From positions 1-11,270 of the forward strand of contig DJSG01000080.1 of NCBI GenBank assembly GCA_002440265.1: a DNA stretch of 11,270 bases, given 5' to 3'. Below are positions 1-7,132 of this stretch, one piece after another. A model generated the notes under the pieces. It was not told the DNA's origin and did not search any database. It saw nothing but the letters and a program-made list of their open reading frames with translations. The DNA comes from Bacteroidales bacterium UBA6340 (GTDB taxonomy: Bacteria; Bacteroidota; Bacteroidia; Bacteroidales; Paludibacteraceae). A program made the position numbers and the translations under genes. Each line of letters starts with the position of its first letter. Position 1 is the first letter of the stretch.

Positions 1-9
1 CCTGTTCGG

Positions 10-936
10 ATGAGGCACCGCTGCCTGTTGACCATATCCGTACTGCTTGTACTGGGTTGCTGTGCAGCCTATGCGTTGGTGCCCATCACGGCACCGCGTT
101 TGAGTGAGCCGACAGGTATTGCACCCGCGTATTTCGGACCCAATGCACTGCCGATACCCGATATGTCGGACGGCAGAACAGAGAGCCATCTCCGCATAGA
201 AATTGCGGGAGATGGCTACTTTGGTTATCAAGGAGACCGTACAGCGGATGTGTTTGCACGGGCATATATCCCACTGTTTACGGACAGGGTGAATCTGACC
301 TTGTGGATGCCTGTGCAGGAGTGGTACACCATGACACCGGAGCGGCAACGCACCTGCCGCCTGCAGGACACGGCAGTGATAAGCGGGCATGAGGCAGGCG
401 ATGTGTATATATCCACGGATATTCAGTTGCTCAAAGCGCGTAAGTATGCCCCCGATATACTGTTGCGGGCAGCCATGAAGACTGCCAGTGGCGGCAGTTT
501 TGACAAGGCGCGGTACTATGATGACCCGGGATATTTCTTTGATTTGGCTATCGGCAAGTCGCTCTATTTCGGGGGACAGGGAAAGGCTTTCCCCTACTCG
601 GACCCTACGGATGCCAAGGTGGAATTGCGATTGGCGGGCAGTGCAGGCTTTCTCTGCTGGCAGACAGCCGACGGCAGGCAGAACGATGCGGTGATGTACG
701 GGTTGCAACTGCTGCTGAAAACGCAACACATATCGTGGCGTACCACGTGGGGTGGCTATGTCGGTTGGGAGCAATACGGTGACAGGCCGATGAGCATAAA
801 GACTTGTCTGGCAGGGCATATCCGTGGTTTTGAGCCATATATACAATATCAGTACGGCATTAAAGACTACCCCTTCCACCAGTTAAGGGTGGGATTGGCA
901 TATCATATCAATATCCTCAACCGCACAAAGAGATGA
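10..936 (+). CDS. Secreted, probably outer-membrane beta-barrel protein of unknown function
   Basis: The 308-residue product has a clear N-terminal export signal: basic MRHR, a hydrophobic stretch to about residue 19, and an AYA site suggesting cleavage after residue 22. A Cys pair at 17-18 follows VLG, a poor lipobox, so lipoprotein processing is possible but less likely. The mature part is rich in alternating hydrophobic/aromatic and polar residues (for example VNLTLWMPV near 95 and LRVGLAYHINI at the C-terminus), typical of outer-membrane strands. No catalytic motif is recognised. The frame is open to the window edge, but the signal peptide supports this start. The start ATGAG would also allow an upstream gene to end in an ATGA overlap, which cannot be seen. 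The stop overlaps the next start by 4 bases, so the two products are probably made together. The gene call is confident; the function is unknown. Confidence 0.8.
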   Translation: MRHRCLLTISVLLVLGCCAAYALVPITAPRLSEPTGIAPAYFGPNALPIPDMSDGRTESHLRIEIAGDGYFGYQGDRTADVFARAYIPLFTDRVNLTLWMPVQEWYTMTPERQRTCRLQDTAVISGHEAGDVYISTDIQLLKARKYAPDILLRAAMKTASGGSFDKARYYDDPGYFFDLAIGKSLYFGGQGKAFPYSDPTDAKVELRLAGSAGFLCWQTADGRQNDAVMYGLQLLLKTQHISWRTTWGGYVGWEQYGDRPMSIKTCLAGHIRGFEPYIQYQYGIKDYPFHQLRVGLAYHINILNRTKR

Positions 937-3407
937 TGATTCGCAGGGGGTTCGCTGTATGCTGGTTGGCGGTTACGGTATGCATAGCCATAACGGCAGT
1001 TCCGTATCTTGGAGCAGATAGTGTGGATAGCGAGTTCTTCCGCAAGTGGTATCTGACGACCGACTTGGGACACTACCTCGACAACTACTCGGACTACGTG
1101 GTATATGAGTCGGAGACCACCGGCGAGTGGAATACCGGTGACCAAAACGTGTTCTCGATAGCAGGCAACTCGTTTCGCCAGAACAAGTATTGGCTCAACG
1201 GTATGCGTATCGACAGCCGTTTTCAGGTGGGCTGTACCCCCTTTCACATGGATATGGGGCGTATGAGTATGATGCTTGACTATCATGAGGGTGTGATGCG
1301 CTTTGAGGACGACAGCGTGCAGCGGCAGATGATTGCATTGACGTGTAATGCGGGTAACTTGGGCGGCATATCCAAAGGTACTCGCCAGTTAATCAATCTA
1401 TTCCACTCTTCGGGTGAGGAACGGACTATGGATAACCGCCCTGTGGATAACCGCAATCACATTATCGGTGCGGGTACGGTGGATGCCACATTTGCCATTC
1501 CCGCATACGGCAAACGCTACTATCAACACGTATATACCAACTTCGGTTGGCGCAGCCAGACCGCCTTTGATAGGACCGGCATATCGGGCATGTACACCAA
1601 GCCTTACTATACGGTTCAGTTGGATGGTGAACTGCCTATGAGAAGCGATGCTGCACTGGACAAGTTGAATTACTATTTGGTGGTACAAGGGCGCGGGGAT
1701 TTATGCTCGGAGTTCTTGTATAACCGCAATGAGATTGCTGATTTTCAATCCTATACAGCAGGCATATATGGCACAAAATGTTTTGATAACGGTGGTATGC
1801 TGGTGACAGGATTGAGTTGGGCTATGAGCCGTGTCCGCCATGATTCGTTGGAGTTCGCACGTAATATCCTCGACCAAGACGGTGAGGCCTTTGAGCCATG
1901 GTACGCAGATGGCAACACCCATGAACTGAACTGGTCGGTGCAATATGACCAGCAGTTGCTACCATGGCTTCGGGTGCATGCGGAGGGGTTTAATTCATTT
2001 GTTCATTTTCGTCCGACGACCACGCAATGGAGCAATGCGGTATATGCGCAGAGTATTGCCGATGCGGTACTGACTCCGTTGTATGTGTATGATTGGAGTT
2101 CGTCGGCTTTTGGTGCGGGGCTACTGGAAAACGAGGTGCTTGCCGTGGCAGAAAAGCAGTTGGCACGCGGATTAGACATGCAGGCACACATAGGAGTGTC
2201 TATTGACGGCATTCTGCTCGGCGACGGTAAGTCGGTAGTCAGTCCTAACCGGCTTGCAAAAATAGGCATACACTATCGCCCGTGCTATTGGTTTGAATTT
2301 AGTGTCGTGCTGTCGCACAACCGTATGAGTTACACGCTTGACGAAGCCAAGTATTTGAGCAACAACTATCTGAATGGCGAAATCCGCTACACAGACGGCA
2401 CGTTGCTTGCCACTACAGGCGGCAAATACCACGCCATAGACAAGGACCTATGGATGCACCAGCCATCGTATGCAGTGCTGGACATTCCTATCCGGTTTAC
2501 CTTTGACAAGGCAGGGAGGCACCAATTCGCACTGCTATCAAGCATTCGCAAGTACTACAATATGTGGTTTACAACCTACACGGACGGCGTTGATGCCAAT
2601 ATGGCAGAAGAAGACGGACTGTACTATTGGCGCGAGGGCGAGAAGCAATATACAGTAGGTATACAACCCATGTATTTGATGAGCGGGCGCACCGGCAGCA
2701 AGACACCCTATTATATGTCCAATGTAGCCAAATACACCTATACGGGCAAGAAGTGGTTTGTCAGTCTCAGTTGGCAGAGTTACCTGATGTCCGGATTTTC
2801 CGCGCTCGGTAATGGTCCGCTCCACAACAATATCGGTGTATTGTCAGAGTCAAGTGCCAATCCGAATACATATAAAGCAGCAACAGAGGGCACAATGCCT
2901 TATCAGGCTACGGGGCGATTAAACCAGGACAGGGCGTATATTGCCCGTATCCAAGTGACCTACAATGCCTGCAAGTATTTCTCGGTGAGTCTGAATGGCA
3001 AGTTCAAAGACGGGCAACCATTCTCCAATTTTCTTGCCAATATCCGCACAGACGGCGCGCACTCGCAGCTGGCTATTTGGAATGATGATGCCAAAGGTAT
3101 CAATACGGCAAACACATGGTTCGGCAAACGCGAAGACGCATTTTTCAACATAGACCTGCGCCTGACGGGTCGCTGGTGGGTGCGGGGTATTCCATTCCGA
3201 TTGGACGTAACGTGCTATAACATCTACGATTTCGGAACCGCCCTCACCGAGTACACTTTCGACAACTACAACCACCGCACCTATCCCTACTGGACAGACA
3301 CCCTCGGCAAGGAGAGTATGCACGAGAGCCGCACTTCGATGTCGCTTTGTATCCCGCGCGGACTCATCACCAAACTGACTATCGGGTTGGAAAAGGACAA
3401 ACATTGA
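933..3407 (+). CDS. TonB-dependent-receptor-like outer-membrane barrel protein
   Basis: The 824-residue product starts with a signal peptide (MMIRRGF, hydrophobic 7-25, likely cleavage near residue 28). Residues about 70-160 resemble a plug domain: SIAGNSFRQNKYWLNGMRI (75-93) has the 'G...R.N.Y.LNG' pattern seen in TonB-dependent receptor plugs. The rest is rich in aromatic-capped amphipathic strands. AYIARIQVTY near 667-676, followed by GKFKDGQPF and FFNIDLRLTGRW, resembles the last strands of Bacteroidota receptors. I see no N-terminal CarboxypepD_reg-like domain and no clear TonB box, so active TonB-driven transport is unproven. The length suits a receptor (usually 650-1100). Translation probably couples to the upstream small barrel protein through ATGA. 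The O-antigen ligase-like gene follows after 25 bases, perhaps in the same transcript. Alternatives are a degenerate receptor or a non-transport assembly protein. The ligand is unknown. Confidence 0.78.
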   Translation: MMIRRGFAVCWLAVTVCIAITAVPYLGADSVDSEFFRKWYLTTDLGHYLDNYSDYVVYESETTGEWNTGDQNVFSIAGNSFRQNKYWLNGMRIDSRFQVGCTPFHMDMGRMSMMLDYHEGVMRFEDDSVQRQMIALTCNAGNLGGISKGTRQLINLFHSSGEERTMDNRPVDNRNHIIGAGTVDATFAIPAYGKRYYQHVYTNFGWRSQTAFDRTGISGMYTKPYYTVQLDGELPMRSDAALDKLNYYLVVQGRGDLCSEFLYNRNEIADFQSYTAGIYGTKCFDNGGMLVTGLSWAMSRVRHDSLEFARNILDQDGEAFEPWYADGNTHELNWSVQYDQQLLPWLRVHAEGFNSFVHFRPTTTQWSNAVYAQSIADAVLTPLYVYDWSSSAFGAGLLENEVLAVAEKQLARGLDMQAHIGVSIDGILLGDGKSVVSPNRLAKIGIHYRPCYWFEFSVVLSHNRMSYTLDEAKYLSNNYLNGEIRYTDGTLLATTGGKYHAIDKDLWMHQPSYAVLDIPIRFTFDKAGRHQFALLSSIRKYYNMWFTTYTDGVDANMAEEDGLYYWREGEKQYTVGIQPMYLMSGRTGSKTPYYMSNVAKYTYTGKKWFVSLSWQSYLMSGFSALGNGPLHNNIGVLSESSANPNTYKAATEGTMPYQATGRLNQDRAYIARIQVTYNACKYFSVSLNGKFKDGQPFSNFLANIRTDGAHSQLAIWNDDAKGINTANTWFGKREDAFFNIDLRLTGRWWVRGIPFRLDVTCYNIYDFGTALTEYTFDNYNHRTYPYWTDTLGKESMHESRTSMSLCIPRGLITKLTIGLEKDKH

Positions 3408-3432
3408 AAGCGGATAGCAGAAAGAAAATATC

Positions 3433-4740
3433 ATGAGCATTTCCCGAGAAAATATCAATGCCCTGGTAGCGGGTCTGCCTGTTGCCGGATTATTGCTATT
3501 AGTAGCCTCATTGCCGTTTCATTACGGCAATATGCAGCGTTTCGCCCTCTACTGGCTGGCCGTCACCTATCCGATTGATTATGTGGTGAACCGCCGTTGG
3601 TCGGGTTGGCATTGGACACGCGGCAAATGGGTGTATGTGGCTTTTATTTCCTTTTTCTGTCTTATACCTCTGTGGCAACTCTTCGACCCTGTGCAGACCT
3701 CTCTGCTCCAATTCACAATAGAACGCTATTTGCCGTTCCTGGTGATAGGTATCTGCGGCATTGCGGGACTGACGGACAGGTTCCGTGTTGATTATGCGGC
3801 ATGGACAATGCTGGCGGTCAGCACAGCCATCGTGGTCTATTTGTGCTATACGGTTGGCTTTCACCAACCTGATTTCACACAGTGGGTGTTTCTTTTCAAT
3901 TTCAACCGTGCAGAGCGAATCAATACCCATATGGTGGTAAATCTCTATTTCAATTTGTCACTCATATTGGGTATGTTTGTCGTGATATACAGCAAACGCC
4001 CTATCATTGTGCGCATACTGACCGCTATCTTTATGTGCCCCGCTCTATTTGCCCTGCTCATTACAGAAGGGCGTACCGGTTTGCTGACCTTGCTACTTTG
4101 CACCTTTGTACTACTGCTCTACTATATGCTGTTCCAACGCCGTTGGTGGATGCTGTCGATTGTGGCGGTGTTCGTGGTGCTGGCATCTGCTATCGTGGTA
4201 CATAACGAGCGTCTTGAACAGATTCGCACCACAACCAATCCTCGCATTTATATCTGGGATGTTACGGTACAGGTCATTATGGACAGACCAGTCCTTGGTT
4301 ATGGTGTTTGCTCCGCGCGCGAAGAGTTTGTGCGACGCGGCTTGGCGGATGAGGCGTTTGATGCACACTATGCCAACGAAGTACGGGTCTGCCCAAAATA
4401 TACCTCGCAAGGATATACACACTTCGAGATTATGCACCCGCATAATGCAGTGTTGGAGACGTGGATGCAATTCGGTGTGGCGGGAGTGTTTCTTCTGTCA
4501 GTGTGTCTGTTGCTGCCGCTACTTATGCGATTAGGCAAGTATCAGCCCTATTTGGATTTGTGCGTATTGGCCTTTGCCATGCAGGCATGCTTTGAATCAT
4601 TAGGCAACAACCTGCAGCCGATGTACCTATGCCTGATGGTGGTGCTGTTTCATAGCCAGTACTTATCAGATATGAAGCAGCGCAAGTCAAAGGCTCAAGT
4701 GTCCAAACACACCGTTGCGGAAATCACGCCAACCACGTAA
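3433..4740 (+). CDS. O-antigen ligase / Wzy polymerase family membrane protein
   Basis: The 435-residue product is very hydrophobic, with roughly ten or more predicted membrane segments between residues 10 and 408 and a larger extramembrane loop at about 256-336. The loop ends in HPHNAVLETWMQFGVAG (335-351). This matches the WaaL-type pattern H[NSQ]-x9-G-x-x-[GTY] exactly, with His337 and Asn338, then Gly348 and Gly351. Arg214 (TEGRTG) and Arg271 (NPRIYIW) are at places where the family keeps essential arginines. Such proteins act on the periplasmic face of the inner membrane. They transfer undecaprenyl-linked glycan to lipid A-core (ligase) or join repeat units (Wzy), and sequence alone separates the two poorly. 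The start ATG follows a purine-rich AGAAAGAAAA stretch. The last 17 codons lie opposite the 3' end of the convergent glycosyltransferase gene. Family is confident; ligase versus polymerase is open. Confidence 0.88.
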   Translation: MSISRENINALVAGLPVAGLLLLVASLPFHYGNMQRFALYWLAVTYPIDYVVNRRWSGWHWTRGKWVYVAFISFFCLIPLWQLFDPVQTSLLQFTIERYLPFLVIGICGIAGLTDRFRVDYAAWTMLAVSTAIVVYLCYTVGFHQPDFTQWVFLFNFNRAERINTHMVVNLYFNLSLILGMFVVIYSKRPIIVRILTAIFMCPALFALLITEGRTGLLTLLLCTFVLLLYYMLFQRRWWMLSIVAVFVVLASAIVVHNERLEQIRTTTNPRIYIWDVTVQVIMDRPVLGYGVCSAREEFVRRGLADEAFDAHYANEVRVCPKYTSQGYTHFEIMHPHNAVLETWMQFGVAGVFLLSVCLLLPLLMRLGKYQPYLDLCVLAFAMQACFESLGNNLQPMYLCLMVVLFHSQYLSDMKQRKSKAQVSKHTVAEITPTT

Positions 4741-5541
4741 ACACATGCGCAGCGATTCGCATTTGTGTATGCGGTCGTAGAGTACAATGCGCTTAATGGT
4801 CTTTATTAACCTTTTCTTGTTGAATGTCTTGTATTCGGGATACAACTTGCTCAGTTGCAGATTATTGCGCACGATATAATAGTATCGGAACGGAGCATGG
4901 TCGATATACTCCTTGCGCCATAATCCCATAAGACGGACCATTCGTTTTTCACCCAGTTGGTGTACCAACAAAGCATTGTTCACAATCACCACCTGCATAC
5001 CCAAGCGGTGTATATGCATACAATACTCGTTATCCACCTCATCAATAAACAACTCTTCGCGGAATCCGTTGGTGGCATGGAACCCTTCTGTGGATAGCAG
5101 GCACCCAGAAGTCATTACGGCAATTTTCTCTTCATAGTCTGCAGGGTAGTGCCGTGTATGCCCTGTGTAGTCTTGTCGCGGCGAGAACAGCCCTACCCGC
5201 TTGATATTCGGATATTGGTTGGCAGCATCGAGGTAGTACAGCAACTGCTCTTTGTCCCAAACACTATCCTGATCCATTGTCAATATCCACTCCGCCCCTG
5301 CGTCTATAGCAGCTCGGCATCCGCGATTGAGGGCTGTGGCAATGCCTAAATTGTCCCCTAATGGAATATATGTATGGCTCGCTTGTGGTAAATCGGAAAG
5401 CAAATCTGCATTATCTTTCTGCGAGTTGTCCACTATTATGATGTGCCTGACAGCCCACAGATACGACAGCAGACTATGCACCTGCTCTTCTGTCGGGTTG
5501 TACCACACCACGACGGCATATAGATTGTCCTGCTGTATCAT
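4687..5541 (-). CDS. GT2 glycosyltransferase, rhamnosyltransferase-like
   Basis: The 284-residue product is a single GT-A domain. Nucleotide-sugar-binding motifs are IIIVDNS (35-40, Asp38), GDNLGIATALNRG (62-74) and the DxD motif MDQDS (89-93). Acceptor-side motifs are MTSGCLLS (143-150), FIDEVDNEYC (165-174) and FRYYYIVRN (218-226). This set is typical of the rhamnosyltransferase branch of GT2, which adds rhamnose or a related sugar to a lipid-linked oligosaccharide at the cytoplasmic face. The actual sugar is inferred only from family resemblance. The start overlaps the stop of the upstream glycosyltransferase (ATGA), and it is the last gene of the leftward operon. Its C-terminal residues 268-284 are encoded opposite the end of the O-antigen ligase-like gene. 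RGWRDFRNGVFG there resembles the usual end of this family, so the overlap is unlikely to be a truncation artefact. Confidence 0.9.
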   Translation of the reverse strand: MIQQDNLYAVVVWYNPTEEQVHSLLSYLWAVRHIIIVDNSQKDNADLLSDLPQASHTYIPLGDNLGIATALNRGCRAAIDAGAEWILTMDQDSVWDKEQLLYYLDAANQYPNIKRVGLFSPRQDYTGHTRHYPADYEEKIAVMTSGCLLSTEGFHATNGFREELFIDEVDNEYCMHIHRLGMQVVIVNNALLVHQLGEKRMVRLMGLWRKEYIDHAPFRYYYIVRNNLQLSKLYPEYKTFNKKRLIKTIKRIVLYDRIHKCESLRMCLRGWRDFRNGVFGHLSL

Positions 5542-6359
5542 TGGATTATGCCGTACGGGGTGTATGTAATATGGTTGTCCGTGTTCTGTTGCAGCAATTG
5601 CTTGTTGGGCGCATAATCGGTATCAAAATGTTTGTGATAGCAATGAAACTGCACCAACTGACATTTGCGCGACATAGCAGGTATGCCTTTTCGTCCTAAC
5701 CGGAACTCCAAATCAATATCCTCACCATATCCCGGATATGCGAAACGCTCGTCAAACCCGTTTACCGACAACAAGTCTGATTTGTAGAGTGAGAAATTGC
5801 TCCCTAAGATATAACGTTTTCTTTCGTGGATAAACAAACGGCGTAGCCATTTGGGCAGACGAATCATTTGCTCCATTTGCGTCTTCTGATGTCCGAACAG
5901 CGTCTCGCCTAACAGACTGAAGAATAGACCAATACAAAAACTATTTTTGCGAATGGGCTGTGCCAATAGTTGGTGCGTTGTTCGGGGTGTAAGCAGTACA
6001 CGCCTGCCTGTTACAACCTCTCTCTCTTTCCGTGTCGCATAGTGCTCTTCCAAAAAATGGCGTTCCAGCAGGCAATCCCCATCAATAAACACAAGGTACT
6101 CTCCCCGCGCTGCGACAACGGCTTTATTCAATATCTTGTTTTTCTGCCAACCATCATCTTCCTGCCATATGTGGATAATAGGGAAAACGAATTGTTTCTT
6201 CATCTGCTCTATGCGTTCAACCACGTCTGCCATACTGCCATCGTCTGCAATCACCACTTCAAAGTCGTGCATCGTCTGCAAAGCAACACTTTCCAATACT
6301 CGTTGCAACAAGTCGGGCTTGTTGTAAAACGATATGATGAGTGATAATTTTGGCATCAT
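5538..6359 (-). CDS. GT2 glycosyltransferase with galactosyltransferase-type C-terminal motif
   Basis: The 273-residue product opens with LSLIISFYNKPDLLQRVLES, the first strand and helix of a GT2 domain. It carries IADDGS (37-42), DGWQKNKILNKAV (69-81), and the metal-binding FIDGDC (91-96; Asp93, Asp95). Further on, LGSNFSLYKSDLLSVNGFDE (185-204) and GYGEDIDLEFRLGRKG (210-225; Glu213, Asp214 probable catalytic acid region) match the Glyco_transf_7C-type C-terminal motif found in many surface-glycan galactosyl- and hexosaminyltransferases. It probably extends a lipid-linked LPS oligosaccharide in the cytoplasm; donor and acceptor are unknown. A second ATG three bases downstream (residue 2) is an equally good start. 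The chosen one makes an ATGA overlap with the upstream gene, and the stop overlaps the next start the same way. It is a recognisable paralogue of the upstream neighbour. Confidence 0.9.
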   Translation of the reverse strand: MMPKLSLIISFYNKPDLLQRVLESVALQTMHDFEVVIADDGSMADVVERIEQMKKQFVFPIIHIWQEDDGWQKNKILNKAVVAARGEYLVFIDGDCLLERHFLEEHYATRKEREVVTGRRVLLTPRTTHQLLAQPIRKNSFCIGLFFSLLGETLFGHQKTQMEQMIRLPKWLRRLFIHERKRYILGSNFSLYKSDLLSVNGFDERFAYPGYGEDIDLEFRLGRKGIPAMSRKCQLVQFHCYHKHFDTDYAPNKQLLQQNTDNHITYTPYGIIQ

Positions 6360-7132
6360 AATTTCTGTATTCCGTTTTTGCAGACTATTTGGTTAGCGGC
6401 TTGCAACTGCTTGCAATACACCATATTCTCGTCGTGGTTCGTCCAATTCTCTTTGTGGTAAAGGTGATATTGTACGGCTAAGTTCTTGACAGACACTATC
6501 TTGCATCCATTGCGTTGCATTCGCCATTCGATGTCATAGTCTTCTCCCGTGGCGGGCAAAAGATAGTTCTCGTCAAAACCGTTTATTGCCATGAGGTCAG
6601 TACGCGAAAGCGACATGTTGCTGCCTATCAAGTGCTTTGCTCCGCGTCTCAACCATTGGGCGGAGTATAAGAAGAAGCCCTCCTCAACGTGCCTGCACCC
6701 CCGCGGACATATCAGGTACGGCAACAGGCAAGGGACTTTGCCCGTCTGCATCACTCTCTCTGATAATGCGGCACTCAATCGCACACGTTTTCCCGCAAGG
6801 ATAGTACCCCTTTGCGCATATTTGATGTGCATCTCCACAAAGCGCGGGTGCAACACACAATCACCGTCCACAAATATCAGCCAATCGGTGTGTGCAGCCA
6901 CTACAGCCCTATTGAGAGCCCGTTCTTTGCGCCATCCGGTGTCTTCCTGCGTTAAATGTTGCGTCTGCCAAGGGAATAGGTATCCGTTGACAAACGCTGC
7001 CATATCCTTATCTTCTCCGTCTTCGGACAGGATGAGTTCAAAGTCCTGCTCCGTTTGCCGTTTCAGGCTCTCCAGTACGGCTTGCAAAGCACGCACATTC
7101 TTGTATATAGAGATGATGACAGTTGCTTTCAT
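6356..7132 (-). CDS. GT2 glycosyltransferase, paralogue of the downstream gene
   Basis: I place the start at 7132, giving 258 residues (MKATVIISIYKN...). A longer frame exists from 7168, but its 12 extra residues lie inside the upstream gene. The 7132 start puts the first strand of the fold at the N-terminus and makes an ATGA overlap. Motifs are LSEDGED (35-41), TGWRKERALNRAVVAA (65-80), FVDGDC (87-92; Asp89, Asp91), LIGSNMSLSRTDL (168-180), NGFDENY and TGEDYDIEWRMQRNG (195-209). The order and spacing match the downstream glycosyltransferase, including the later HLYHK versus HCYHK, so the two are related by duplication. Residues about 136-160 contain extra cysteines (CLLPYLICPRGC), which may be structural. 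It probably adds one sugar of an LPS core or O-unit oligosaccharide at the cytoplasmic membrane face. Specificity cannot be read from the sequence. Confidence 0.9.
   Translation of the reverse strand: MKATVIISIYKNVRALQAVLESLKRQTEQDFELILSEDGEDKDMAAFVNGYLFPWQTQHLTQEDTGWRKERALNRAVVAAHTDWLIFVDGDCVLHPRFVEMHIKYAQRGTILAGKRVRLSAALSERVMQTGKVPCLLPYLICPRGCRHVEEGFFLYSAQWLRRGAKHLIGSNMSLSRTDLMAINGFDENYLLPATGEDYDIEWRMQRNGCKIVSVKNLAVQYHLYHKENWTNHDENMVYCKQLQAANQIVCKNGIQKL

Noticed and set aside
2919..3458. Leftward open frame of 179 codons opposite the end of the receptor-like gene
   Set aside because: The opposite strand encodes typical terminal barrel strands, and the antisense product has no recognisable feature.
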